DNA of 64,000 nt. It comes from Plumapathes pennacea. Lineage: Eukaryota > Cnidaria > Anthozoa > Antipatharia > Myriopathidae. The translations under genes and the position numbers were made by a program. Shown piece by piece: positions 22,331 through 43,884 of this stretch. Below the pieces are notes generated by a model, which ran no database searches, was not told the DNA's origin, and saw only the letters and a program-made list of their open reading frames with translations. The DNA lies in NCBI GenBank assembly GCA_964036295.1, contig OZ038468.1, positions 726,001-790,000 on the forward strand. Direction: 5' to 3'. The first letter of the stretch is position 1; the number at the start of each line of letters is the position of its first letter.

Positions 22331-22959
22331 AAGCGGCCGCGTATTTAAAAATTTCCCTGAGGAATTGTCACTGAGGTGTGAAACGATTGCCAGCCAATCA
22401 CAAAATTCGTCAAACACGTGCATTTGCGTTCAAGCCATTTCAAACACATCGTGGGAATGCAAAGCAATTTATTTGGAGAAAGCACCGGAAATTTTCGGAG
22501 CGCACTACTCGATTAAAAAACTCGGTTAGAAATTTATTAATTTGTAGAATGGAAAAGATCAGTACGACTATAAAAACCGAGCAACGATAAGAGCGCGTCT
22601 TTTCTTGCTTAAACCATCCGGTATCAATTGCCAATTACGCTGAAGGCTGAACCGGCGCTGCACGTGCAATTCGTATTCCCGGTAATTCGCATCTCAATTT
22701 GCACGCGCGCACGTTCAACTCCCGGGCCAAAAACAGGTGTGCAAAATGGAAGAACAAAATAAAAAAATAAAAAATAAATAAAAATCTAAAAACCTCAGCG
22801 TAAATTTTAGTTCTATTCAATGATATTTCTTGCAAATTTTCCGATTTCTTGTTTGGCCAAGCAGCTAACGCGCCATTTCAAAAAGTAATTTTTTTTTACG
22901 GGGAGGCTTCGCCCCTACTTTCAAACCGTTCGAAATAGAGCCACCCTCTTCATATACCT

Positions 22960-23160
22960 GTAGAAAAATATTCCTCTCTTTTTGACCCAAATTCTTCTAC
23001 TCATTCAAGAAAAAAAATGTATGAGTGAGTATAACAAGAATTGATAGACGAATCAGCTTTCGTCTGATTGAACCAAGCAGCAAATTCTCCACACTGTATT
23101 ACATATTTCTGGTGAGAAACTGAAAGAGAAAATTAAAGTTGATCACTGGATTAATGTCTT
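22960..23160. repeat. Member of the TTAA element family (reverse, ends decayed)
   Basis: Contains cattcaagaa, gtatgagtgagtata, aatcagctttcgtctgattg and gaaactgaaagagaaaatta, the reverse of the interior at 10479-10689. Confidence 0.7.
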
Positions 23161-23334
23161 TGAACGATGAGACGTCTAGCACGCAACGGACTCGGCAACG
23201 CGACTTTTGCGAACTTAGAAAGCCTTATGAAATTTTTCTGGCCAGCCGTTCCCTCCGTATCCTATTTAATGCCCTTTTCATTTATTGCCCTCTGTGTTCC
23301 CAAAAATCTAAAAAAAAAAGGTGCAGTTCCAAGC

Positions 23335-23650
23335 TACACACACTCATTATAATTTTAGGTGGGGGTGTGCCTATTTCAGACCTTTTTTAGAGATTTTTTG
23401 TTCTTTTGCAACACAATTTCCGCTCTATGTTTTCTTCCATTTGCTGTGCAATGTCCGCGGCGACATATTTCTGCTAAAATCATACCTATCCCAGACCAAA
23501 AAGGCAAAATCGACACGCTATTTCAGACCGAAAAGGCAAAATCGATATCCTATTTCAGACTAAAAATGCTTGAAAACGATACCCTTTGGGGCGGCACATA
23601 CCTATACGGCTAATATATGGGAGTACCCCCCCCCCCCCCCCCCCCCTCCC
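23335..23650. repeat. Dispersed 'gggtactccc' repeat, reverse orientation, with C-run
   Basis: Reverse of the repeat at 11110-11475: taattttaggtgggggtgtg on the left, 'ccctttggggcggcacatac' on the right, then gggagtacc and a run of about 20 C (23628-23646). Confidence 0.8.
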
Positions 23651-24119
23651 GGGATATAAGCATTAGAAACGTACACAAAACTGCGCAATATGCTCATAGA
23701 CAACGACCGTCGCTAAAAAAAAATCTCGCGCCCAAAAGTATACCGGGTACAGTACTTAGAATAATTATTAAGCCACCACTTGATTGTCCAGGAATGAAAC
23801 AGACACCAGCATCTGGGAATTCCCATATCAGAAAGTACGCCAAAGCGAACCCAAAATCATCATATGTTGCACTGCCAGATTCAACCGTTTGCCAACGGAG
23901 TCGGGGGTAGAAGCGGAATATTTTCACTCTAAAAATTCCCTATTCCTCTGCTCTCCTGAGGTAAATATTCCCATTCCCTACTAGTTTTTTTTTCTTTTTT
24001 TTTTTTGGATAATTCCTTATTCTTTTTAGAATATTCCCTATTCTCTATTTGTCATGTGCTTTATTGAAATATTTAGTATTCAGTTTATTTTTCAGGCAAA
24101 TATTCAATATTCCTCAGTT
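23651..24119. other. Intergenic, nothing recognised
   Basis: AT-rich, with a T-run at 23987-24005 and repeated 'attccctattc' phrases at about 23935-24110. No coding exon supported. Confidence 0.3.
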
Positions 24120-24169
24120 TTCAACCACGAGCCAGGCAGTTTCTTACTACTCCATCGTCCACTTCAACG

Positions 24170-24494
24170 TCAAGATCGGCTAGACCAAGAATGCCAGCTT
24201 TGAAAAAAAGGAAGGTGTCTGGACACGTGGGCCTGGCTCATGGTGAAAGCTGATGGAAATTCTGCTGTCTGTTGTTGAGAACCAGCAGCATTTGGCGTCG
24301 AAGGAACCTGGATAAATATATGTGTTCGCCGTGAGAGGGGACATATACATAAATTACACGTACGACGGCAAACGTGACAACGTCACGATCAATAAGGGAA
24401 ATTCTGGGGTTGTGAACATTCTTACCTCCTGAGTACGAGCTTCTATGACAGACCTGAGGGAGTCTAGCAAATTGAGCGCTTCGTTCGCCGCCAT
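24170..24494 (-). CDS. Putative small two-exon gene, possible frameshift
   Basis: Exon 1 (24426-24494) starts at ATG in the context caagATGGCGG and reads MAANEALNLLDSLRSVIEAR, then TQE, before GTAAGA. Exon 2 (acceptor TATCCAG, from 24307) continues in phase with VPSTPNAAGSQQQTAEFPSA and runs to a TGA at 24170 (68 aa total). After a run of seven T the neighbouring frame reads KAGILGLADLDVEVDDGVVR, then NCLARG and a stop. That looks more protein-like than the in-frame tail, so a one-base homopolymer error or a real frameshift is possible. The gene faces away from ALDH copy A. Product unknown. Confidence 0.4.
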
Positions 24495-24549
24495 CTTGCC
24501 TTTTTCCCGCCTTTAGAAGAATCCGCTGACCGCAATTACCGCAAAAAAA

Positions 24550-24860
24550 GGATTATTTAACAAATAATCAAATGCCGCGTGAAAATGGATTATTTAACAA
24601 ATAATCCAAATCGTGAAATGATTATTTAACAAATAATCAAAAACACAAAAAGATTGTTTAACAAATAATCCAAATTGTGAAATGATTATTTAACAAATAA
24701 TCCAAATCGAAAAGGATTATTTAACAAATAATCAAAAGCACAAAACGATTGTTTAACAAATAATCCAAATCGTGAAATGATTATTTAACAAATAATCTAA
24801 ATTGAAAAGGATTATTTAACAAATAATCAAAAGCACAAAACGATTGTTTAACAAACCATT
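24550..24860. repeat. Tandem repeat of a near-palindrome, gattatttaacaaataatc
   Basis: About ten copies of GATTATTTAACAAATAATC (or gattgtttaacaaataatc), about 29-34 bp apart, separated by caaatcgtgaaat or aaagcacaaaac spacers. Each copy is nearly self-complementary. The array sits about 500 bp upstream of the ALDH A start codon and ends at the decayed copy aaacaaaccattgaaaa. Confidence 0.92.
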
Positions 24861-24869
24861 GAAAAACAG

Positions 24870-25339
24870 CTTGTTTTTTAGATAAATAATAAATTCACAA
24901 ACGGCGCCCCATATTATTTATCACTGCACTTCACTTGTCAATCAGTTGAGGGACGACCGCTGACATAATATAATCAGACTGCGGTAGGGGGTAGTGAACA
25001 TTGACGTCACGTGCTTCACTGTCCGTTGCGGCGAAAGGATTGTACAAGCGAATTAAGAGTCCTTTCTTATCAGCTGGTAAGTTGTCAGATGGAGGAATTG
25101 CTCGTTTTCTGTGTTTATGGTATTTTTAAAATCCGATGTTCACGTTTGAGTGAGTTTGAAGTTATCAGACAATCGTCGTCGACGATCTGAACTTAATTAC
25201 TGCAAGTGAGCATAAGACAATAATTATTGTTTGATCTGATAGACACTGAGTTCGTCTAATCAAAACTTCGGCGTCTGAATGCGATTATGACAATTGCTTA
25301 TCGACTTTTTGGATAATTCGAAGGGGTGCGAGCTAACAA
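24870..25339 (+). promoter_or_regulatory. ALDH copy A upstream region with probable 5' UTR exon
   Basis: A probable non-coding first exon ends at 25076 (aagagtcctttcttatcagctg|GTAAGT). The coding exon would begin after aag at 25323 (GGGTGCGAGC). Copy B has the matching pieces: aagagtcctttgccaag|GTGAGT at 39190 and aag|GGGTGCGTG at 39808. The two-copy match supports a shared 5' UTR intron. Confidence 0.5.
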
Positions 25340-34895
<9,556 letters not shown>

Positions 34896-36110
34896 GGCGC
34901 TTGGCTGGGTTACCACGTGACGACAACGCGACAACCACGTGACGACCACGTGACAACCACACTTGGCGCAATTGCACGAATAATATAATAATGATGATAC
35001 TGTAGGATAGTCACTCAAATAATTATTGTAGCCTAATCTAGGCTTCTAGCTGCACAGCTAATAAAAAATTGTGGAAGAAGAAGGAAGGATGAGAAGTTCT
35101 GTTTTTGCTTTGTTTTGTTTTGTCCATAAGTTCAGTTCAGTCCTGCAACGCAGTCTGGCATTCACGATGCAGAAGAGAAGTTTCTATTCTTACAGTTGTT
35201 GCAAAAGGTGTGTTGAAGGCTGAATATGGAACAAGAATTGCTCACCGTCTCAACGAAAAATTTAACGTTACCAGCAATAGAGTAACTTGTTAGATAATTA
35301 AATATTTTGAATTTTGCGAAATGGTTTGAATCCAAGAGTATCAATTAGTTGAGATCGACCGTGTGCCAGAGCTAGGAGTCAGTACTGAACTCAAAGTCAC
35401 CAACAACAGTTTTGAGTCTATTTGGCTTACACTTGGACGAACAACTATTATTAGCTTGTTTTTGTTGCCAGTTTGCAAGAGTGGGTGTGGTTTTGACAGG
35501 ACCACAAATCAAGGCTACACATCTCGGGAGACGGGTCTCAGTGGAAAAGGTATGGAAAGTGGGCACATTTTGGTTTGAAATAGGTCACAGACTTGAGAAT
35601 TATGCGTACGAACACACCCATCCTGTGGCTCTTAGATGGACGATGGGCTAGGGTTACTCGACATAACGAACTTCATGAGCCTGGCACCCTGCTGATGTTC
35701 TTGCGTTCAACGCGAGAACATCAGCAGGGAGTCGAATTTGAGCCGCGCACTGACTTGACAGAATTGGTGTGAAAAGAGTTCATACCTGATTAGATGTATA
35801 GATGAACCAACAGCCTCGTGTATATATTTTCATTATTCAGTATTTCTGACCGGAAGCATTGCTCTGTGGAATGTTTCGATCGGCTGCGCAGATTTTCAAA
35901 CTGCGTTTTGTTCGGTAGACTAGCCGACCTGGCCGTAAAATTAAAAGAACTACAGCATTGCTAGAACGCCGCTATTCGGGAAAACCGAGCAAATTATGCG
36001 TAACGGAGAACAAACGCGCACACGCTTGTGGGCATATTAAAATATCAACAGACAAGCTCGCTCTTGACGACACTAAGAAATATAGTCAAGCAATGAAATG
36101 TTAGCCTAAA
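34896..36110. other. ALDH A 3' flank and intergenic sequence
   Basis: AATAAA at 35060 marks the likely 3' end of copy A. A perfect hairpin (ccctgctgatgttcttgcgt / acgcgagaacatcagcaggg) lies at about 35685-35727. No further gene recognised. Confidence 0.4.
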
Positions 36111-36259
36111 TAATATTCAGTGAAAAGACGAACTTTTGCACGGACAGTTGACCTATCGTTCGAATTTCTTCCTTCGCGCGCTGGACGAAACTTGGTCTTG
36201 CTGATGCTGCTATCACGGCAAAGCTGTACACATCGAAGCATCTACAGAAATACATTACG

Positions 36260-36765
36260 TCGCACAGAGGTACAGTATTTCAGCCAAGCTACCCTGCTGC
36301 TTTTAGGTGGCCAATTCAGTCGTGAAAAATACAAACATTATTTCTGAAAGATATACAGGAAACTGAAATAGCCATAGTACCCAAGAAAGCATCAAGAAAC
36401 AAATGTCTCACAGTCAGCCTTTCAGACAAGTTCCCCTGCTGCTTTCAGGTCGCATTGTAGTACCCGAGAAAGCATCAAGAAACATAAATGTCTCACAGTC
36501 ACAGCCTTTCAGCCAAGTTCCCCTGCTGCTTTTAGTACCCAAGAAAGCATCAAGAGACATAAATGTCTCGCAGAGTCACAGCCTTTCAGCCAAGTTCCCC
36601 TGCTGCTTCCAGGTGGCCAAGTGAAAAATACGAAAATCATTATTCCTGAAAGATGTTATCACAGAACCTAAACTAGTAACCAAGAAAGCATCAAGAAACA
36701 AACGTCTCACAGAGTCACAGCCTTTCAGCCAAGTTCCCCTGCTGCTTTTAGGTGGCTAGTTGGAG
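36260..36765. repeat. Diverged tandem repeat of about 70-140 bp
   Basis: cagccaagttcccctgctgc (or close variants) recurs near 36280, 36420, 36505, 36585 and 36725. It is each time linked to aagaaagcatcaagaaacaa and tctcacag(ag)tcacagcc. Spacing is irregular. Confidence 0.85.
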
Positions 36766-36987
36766 TCATGAAAAATATCAAGAAATTTATATACCGGAAA
36801 AATTATCACACCGGAGCTAAATTACAGTGTATAAAAGTAGACAGCGGACCAAAATCCTCACCGGACGGACAGCAAATCCTTTAGTCTCTTCAGCAAGGCT
36901 TTTGCGATCTCGGTTACTCGCTTTGTTTTGACCCTTTTGCCCGACGGCAGCGTTTCATTCAAATTCGACAGGAACGAAATTTCGGAT

Positions 36988-37290
36988 TTAGAAATAGAAG
37001 GTGATAACCTGGGCGATTTTCTGAGTGTCGTGGGCCGTATATGTGGAAATTGCCACTGGAGTTTGCGGAGTTGTTTCCAAAAGCGCGCCAACATCGTCAA
37101 CTCTTCCCGCCTCGAGATCTACACTATGTAGTTGACATGCTCCATCATAGCAGCGGAAACCTTTAGAACGGAAGAAATTGTCTCCAACTTCTTCTTCAAC
37201 TACTGTGCCAAATGGCCGAACGCTGTCGACACGACCACCGTATCCTTCTTTCTCGACGAGCCGAACAGCTCGAGTTTTGCTGATTCTCAT
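36988..37290 (-). CDS. Uncharacterised minus-strand ORF, about 100 aa
   Basis: From ATG at 37290 the minus strand reads MRISKTRAVRLVEKEGYGGR, then through GTVVEEEVGDNFFRSKGFRC to AHDTQKIAQVITFYF and a stop at 36988. Codon choice looks protein-like and the frame is open further upstream to about 37425. An overlapping minus frame continues downstream with SGKRVKTKRVTEIAKALLKR to a GTGAGG donor near 36860, so splicing or a frameshift may link the two. Plus-strand frames also exist here. I do not recognise any family. Confidence 0.3.
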   Translation of the reverse strand: MRISKTRAVRLVEKEGYGGRVDSVRPFGTVVEEEVGDNFFRSKGFRCYDGACQLHSVDLEAGRVDDVGALLETTPQTPVAISTYTAHDTQKIAQVITFYF

Positions 37291-37725
37291 CCCTGGCCTC
37301 TTTGGGGAAAAAAAATACGCAATTTCGCCGCCAATACCGCAATATGAAGGGCATAAATTCCACTTGACCGAAGACGAGGATGAATAACAATTCAGACCAT
37401 GCTTCACGGTAATCCAGAGCAGCACTTAAATTTTTGGGGGTGTCTAGAAAACTAAGACCTCAGACCTAGAAACTCAGACCCCCCAAAATACGCTAAACGA
37501 TTCGACCATTCCTTCTTGTAATTGCTTTAACCGGAAGCTGCTCGAGCGAGACATCAAACAATGCGGTATCTTTAGCCATTTCGCAAACATTCGGCAGGGT
37601 CTTAGTTTTCCACATTCGGAAAACTCAGACCCCCCAAAATACGCTAAACGATTCGACCATTCCTTCTCATAATTACTTTAACCGGAAGCTGCTCGACCGA
37701 GACATCAAACAATGCGGTATCTTTA

Positions 37726-37959
37726 AAGGTGGTGTTACACTGGTCGATTTGCAACGACGATTTGCAACGCCAATTTGCTCTAAATTTGCGCAACGGCGTT
37801 GCAAGTTTTTGAATCGCTTTCAAAAACTTGCAACGCGTTGAAGCACTGAAAACATCGTGAAAAATCGCTCGCAATGGGGTGTTACACCTGAAAGATTTTT
37901 AGCGCAACATCATATCGTTGCAAATCGTCGTTGCAAATCGACCAGTGTAACACCACCTT
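37726..37959. mobile_element. Nested MITE 1
   Basis: Left aaggtggtgttacactggtc, right gaccagtgtaacaccacctt: perfect inverted ends, with gatttgcaacgacgatttgc also paired inside. About 234 bp, inserted within an arm of the larger element. Confidence 0.92.
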
Positions 37960-38451
37960 GAGCCCCATGCACACGAGCAAGTTTTCTATGGCAAGTTTTC
38001 TGTGACAAGTTTTTTTTGCTCGTGTACATGAGATTTGAGCAAATTTTCTGTGACAAATGCATTTGCTGAAAAGCTGGCGTGCTAGCTTTTTTATGACAAG
38101 GAAAACTTGTCACATGTGAAATTTGATCGTGTACACGAAAACTTGTCAAACTTTTTGGGAAAACTTTAGTTCCCATCACCTTCACTTTGGGAGCGTGTTC
38201 GCACGGTCAAGATGGCGGCATCCACAATTGACAACAAAGTCTTTGAATTAGCCATCATAATGAAATTAGCCTCTTACTGGAACCTTTGAGATCACGCGAA
38301 AAGTTTATGGAACTCCAAGTCAGAAGGAAAAGAAACAACAAAAATTTGTCAAAAAAAACTTGTTAAAAGAAAATTGCTCGACCGTATACACGAGCAAATC
38401 ATTTGCCACAGAAAACTTGTCATAGAAAACTTGCTCGTGTGCATGGGGCTT
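37960..38451. mobile_element. Nested MITE 2
   Basis: Left agccccatgcacacgagcaa, right ttgctcgtgtgcatggggct: perfect inverted ends, with gttttctatggcaagttttc paired to its right counterpart. About 490 bp, abutting nested MITE 1. Confidence 0.9.
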
Positions 38452-38599
38452 TAGCCATTTCGCAGATCCAGATGTGGAAAACTAAGACCCTGCCGAATGT
38501 TTGCGAAATGGCTAAAGATACCGCATTGTTTGATGTCTCGCTCGAGCAGCTTCCGGTTAAAGCAATTACGAGAAGGAATGGTCGAACCGTTTAGCGTAT

Positions 38600-38605
<6 letters not shown>

Positions 38606-38640
<35 letters not shown>
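38606..38640. repeat. T-run plus G-run
   Basis: About 10 T followed by about 30 G, inside the right arm of the large element. Confidence 0.95.
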
Positions 38641-38834
38641 CTGAGTTTTCCAGATCTGGAAAACTAAGACCCTGCCGAATGTTTGCGAAATGGCTAAAAA
38701 TACCGCATTGTTTATGTCTCGGTCGAGCAGCTTCCGGTTAAAGTAATTACGAGAAGGAATGGTCGAATCGTTTTAGCGTATTTTGGGGGGTCTGAGTTTT
38801 CTAGGTCTGAGGTCTGAGGTCTTAGTTTTCTAGA

Positions 38835-39827
38835 CAGCCAAATTTTTGGCGCAAAACCGCGTAACAGTATACGGGGGTCGGCGATAAGCTCTAATTTCAA
38901 GTCATGTCAACCCTTCAAAGCCAAAGCTGTGTGCGCTGATTGACTTAAACCGCGTTTCTATGCCAACACCGGAAATTCGAACAGGCTTTTGCAGCGCGCT
39001 TTAAAGTTGCATAAAGTTAGTCATAAGCGTGCTTTCAACCCTCGCCATTTTGAATTACCCGAAGACATCCGACGACTCGTCGGAAAACTTCGTGTGACGG
39101 CATAGCCAGCTGAGTCATTTCGGCAACGGTGGTGTTTCTGTGAGGTTCAACAGATCGACTGTCCGGTCTACGGAAGAGTCCTTTGCCAAGGTGAGTGAAT
39201 AGTCGAGCCGCTTTATGTATTATTATCGCCTGGCTGTGACGTTGTTTGCCTCGTTTGATTTAGGGTGCGTTGGTTGATAGAATGTTTTGTTCTGGAGCTG
39301 AATTATATGTGGAAATGTATCGGGAGCTGTTCAAAGTGTCAGCGGGAAGGTTTTGAAAACAATTTTCCCCAGAAAAAGTAAAACTTTGGGTCATTTTAGC
39401 TATTTCTATTCCGAAATTCGCTCAATCGAACACACCCTTGTAGTACCGCATGCGGTGAAATCGAGCTGTTGCAGTGAAAAGTGATACGAATACGAAATGT
39501 CACGCAATATTAGTATTAATTGTCAAATTTGGGGGTTTTATATTTACATGCAGCTGTGTGTTGTTTGATACTGATGCAACAAACGTATAAGGTCGTGTAC
39601 GACAGCGTAGAGACCTCTCAAAAGCAACAGATGCAAGCACTCCCCGGACGTAAAATAGTATAAATTAGGGAACAAAACATCCCTAAGGTGCGACGTAATT
39701 TTCACTGTCTCTCCACGGCTGTCTACCAGTGAAGGTTTCTTGGTTTCTCTTCCCTTTGATACATTTTTAGGGATAAATACAAACTATTTATTGTTTTTTG
39801 GTTCAAAGGGGTGCGTGTTATATAAAC
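38835..39827 (+). promoter_or_regulatory. ALDH copy B upstream region with probable 5' UTR exon
   Basis: A non-coding exon probably ends at 39190 (aagagtcctttgccaag|GTGAGT) and joins at about 39809 (GGGTGCGTG) just before the coding start. The shared aagagtccttt and GGGTGCG words in copy A show that the duplication unit included this leader. Confidence 0.5.
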
Positions 39828-42800
39828 ATGGCTGTCAGACTGTCATCTCTTCCGCGTGTGTTTCTGAGGCGAAGTTTTCCAGTGCTGATAAGATCGAGTT
39901 ATGCAACACAAGCTCAGGTAAGCGAAAAACTGTTCAAAATGACTTTTTGCTTGTTTTGCTGGTCATGTCGCCATTTTTACCCCCTGCTGGTATGATATGC
40001 TCCTGGTGGGGGTGGGGAGGGGAGGGGTGTGGCAGAGGTGTGTATGGGACTTGGAATTTTTTTTTTTTTTTTTTTTTCTTACTCCTGGGGAATGTACAAC
40101 AGTCAGTGTGACTCTTTTATATTCAACACAAGGGGCACAGGAATTGCTGGGGCAAATATGCCTTTTTTTGACTAAGTGCACTGACTATGGTATTATATCT
40201 GGTTTAATGTGTAGGTTAAGATTGATGAAAATCCTGAAGTGAAATACAGCAAGGCAAGTGCATGAAGGATTGTATCAACTCTAATTTTTTTCATGTACTG
40301 CATTTTCTGAAAGTTGGTTGTCATGATGTTCATTATTTACTTAACTAATTTGATTTTCCAGCTCTTCATCAACAATGAGTTTGTAAATTCTATCAGCGGC
40401 AAGGCATTTCCAACAATCAACCCAGCAACAGAGGAGAAGATATGTGATGTTTCTGAGGGGGATAAGGTACACAGTATTTGAGTTACAATCATATTTGTAC
40501 AGTATCATCATTCTAAACAATGCGATATTTGTACTTTAGCACTATTTTGAAACTTGTTCTTTTATTGATAATAATTTTTGTGAGTATGGAGGTGTAGTAT
40601 ATTTTACAATATTCACTTCTGATATGTTATGCTGAACCTGTTAATAATATTGAGATTGTTTTCATGTGGCATGTGGGTCTCAATAGGGCATAAGGCTGGT
40701 CACATGACCAAAAATCCACCACATGACTGAAAATTCATCACCTAAGGCTTTTTAAGTGCCAGAAATGGAAAGAGTGAAAAAAATATGTAGGGGAGGTCAT
40801 GAATTTTCAGTCAAGTGGTGGATTTTGGTTATGAACAGCCTGATGCAAAGGGCCTATTCCTATTAATCCAGACTCTAAATTTCCTGATTCCTTTGGCCAT
40901 TTTATCTATTTGTCAGGTAATCAATATGCTTATTATTTTAGGCTGATGTTGATGTGGCAGTGAAAGCTGCACAGGAAGCGTTCCGCCTCGGAAGTCCCTG
41001 GCGCACAATGGATGGATCCCAGAGAGGACGACTCTTGAACAAGCTGGCAGATTTGATGGAAAGAGACAGGGAACACATAGCTGTAAGAACATGAATACTG
41101 GAATATTCTGTTTGCATGCTTTTTTGATGGATGATTTTTTTTGCACAGAATGTTATTTTTTTATGGGTCTCCCAACCCTTTCCCTCCCGAGTTCAAAATA
41201 TAGATTCTCCTAACCATTCAAGAAGAAATTTATGAATGATGCAGTGAGAATTTATATTTCAATCAGCTTTCATCTGAGCAAGGTGTCTGAGCCAAGTCAT
41301 ACTGTATATTATATCTTTGATAAGAAACTGAAGAAAATTGAAGTTAATCCGTCTTTAAAGTGAAGGGGTTTAAAGTTCTCTACTGAAGGACTAATGGTAA
41401 TTATGCTGCAAAAATATCTGTCAGACAGACAGACAGGCAGTTTTTATTTGTACCTTGGTATAAAATAGTGTATATATTGAGTACTAAATAGTAGGTACTA
41501 GTATTAAGGTACTGGCTATCTGGAATAGTCTTGGGGCTAATCGAGCCAGAAAGCCATACAGTTAATAATATTTCTAGTTTGGTCAAACAGTATGGGCAGG
41601 ACCACAAGTACAAGTACAGTCTGAATAATTTCAGACCAATGTGTGAGTGCATGTTACACACTTGCATGCACACACAGCACCCAGATAGATATGAAACAGA
41701 CACAATTTAGAGCAGGGGCGAGAAAAACTCCCACCATCTTCTTTGATTGCTGATCAGTCATCTGTTGAAATGTTCTTTAGACAGTATTTAGCAATGACAT
41801 GTCCACAACAGCTTGTCTGCACCAACATGTGCTGGTCATATCTCGCTAACTTTGTGATGATTGTGTAGAATAGCTGTCGAACTCAAGTAAATTCAATTTG
41901 TTTTAGAGTTTGGAAACCATTGACAATGGCAAGCCTTACAGTCATTCCTTGAATGGTGATGTGGACTTGTCGATCAAATGCTACAGGTATTATGCTGGCT
42001 GGGCAGATAAGATTCACGGCAAAACCATCCCTGTTGGTGAGTATACAATGCAGTCTGTCCTAACAATGCAACAGCAACAGCAACATTTTAATGACAAGTG
42101 ATCTACATCTTACTTAAGTCAGTAAAATATTAAAGTGAAAATTGTTAAAAATTGTAAAAGTAAAAAAATTGTTAAGGCTATTCTAGAAATTAGTAACTAG
42201 AAAGCACAAGATTCCATGACAACTCTAGGACCTGCACATATATATATTTTTTAATATTTTACACTGACCAGTATTGAAAGTCAATCTTTGATAATGTTAT
42301 GGTGTTGTGTTTGTGTGTTTTCAGATTCCTAATTCGTCAAATAATTTGACTATTTAATAATATTATTATTAACATTGATATTACCTTTATTTTCAGATGG
42401 GCCCTACTTTAACTACACTCGGCGTGAGCCTGTGGGTGTGGTCGGTCAGATAATTCCGTGGAATTTCCCTCTGTTGATGCAAGCCTGGAAGCTTGCGCCT
42501 GCACTGGCAGCTGGTAATGTGGTGGTCATGAAACCAGCTGAACAAACGCCTCTCACAGCACTATATACTGCAAGTTTGCTGGTAGAGGTGAGACAAGCAT
42601 TCTTTTCCTGAGTGCTGAGTGACATTACATGTATATGCTAGTGTCTGTACAATATTACTGTGTTATTATTTGTTAATTGTGTTTTTTTTCCCACAATCTG
42701 AAAATGTAGCATAAAGTAGGAATCAAAATTTAGATATTTAGATAGACATAAATTACAGTGTATTGAGGCACAGGGAATGCTATGGGCTTACTAAACTTTT

Positions 42801-42929
42801 TGAGATGCTTGAAAATAATTCACAATGTACATCATCTTCAGTACCAGCATCACGCTCAAAATGAACACTACACTTCTAGTCCTCCAAGCTTTGATTGCAA
42901 CAAAAGAACACATGGTTGGACACATTCAA

Positions 42930-42974
<45 letters not shown>

Positions 42975-43830
42975 ACTAATGATAATAATGATAATAATAA
43001 TAATAATAATATAATAATATAATAATAATAATAATAATAATTTTCTCTTGTTTTAGGCGGGTTTTCCTCCAGGCGTCGTGAATATAATACCTGGTTATGG
43101 TCCCACAGCAGGAATGGCTATAGCAGAACACATGCAAGTTGACAAAGTTGCCTTCACTGGATCAACTGAAGTAAGTCTAAGCTAAAGCAACGGGTGCGAG
43201 GTTTTGAACTTTCATCAACTATCACCATGTTGATAGGGGCTTTAAGGATTTTAGCGGCAGATTAGATTATAACGGCATAATTGCATTGTGTAGGTCGGCC
43301 CACTCATTGGTTAAATCAGTGTCGCATACAATGTGACGAAAAAGTCATATGGTCCCAGTTGTTGCGAGGTCTTATACCTGCGGTGTGCCAGGCATTGAGA
43401 CTTACTTCTTGTGTGTGTGTGTGTTTGTTTTTTTTCTTTTTTTTTTCTTTTTTTTTTTTTTTTTTTTTTCAGATTGGCAAACTTATTCAGCAAGCAGCAG
43501 GTCGAAGCAATTTGAAGAATGTGACACTGGAACTCGGTGGAAAAAGTCCTAATGTGGTGTTAGCTGATGCTGATATGGATTATGCTGTGGAGATGAGTCA
43601 CTTGGCTCTATTCTTCAACCAAGGCCAGTGCTGCTGTGCTGGTAGTCGCTGCTTCGTGGAAGAATCTGTTTATGACGAGTTTGTGGAGAAGAGCGTTGCA
43701 CGAGCTCAACAGCGAACGGTCGGGAATCCTTTCTCTAGTGATACACAACAAGGACCACAGGTTTGTTGTTGTGAATTCTTGTTTATGTTGAAAGAGTCCG
43801 GGTGAAGTAAAGTTGTTGTTATTCTTGTCG

Positions 43831-43884
<54 letters not shown>

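Larger units (their letters stand above)
37442..38834. mobile_element. Large inverted-repeat element with two other elements nested in it
   Basis: Left arm tctagaaaactaagacctca, continuing through aatacgctaaacgattcgac, tgctttaaccggaagctgct and catcaaacaatgcggtatct, is reverse-complemented on the right, ending cttagttttctaga near 38834. Each side holds the arm twice (left about 37442-37615 and 37616-37722; right about 38452-38640 and 38641-38834). The centre is filled by two unrelated inverted-repeat elements. No transposase frame. Confidence 0.88.
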
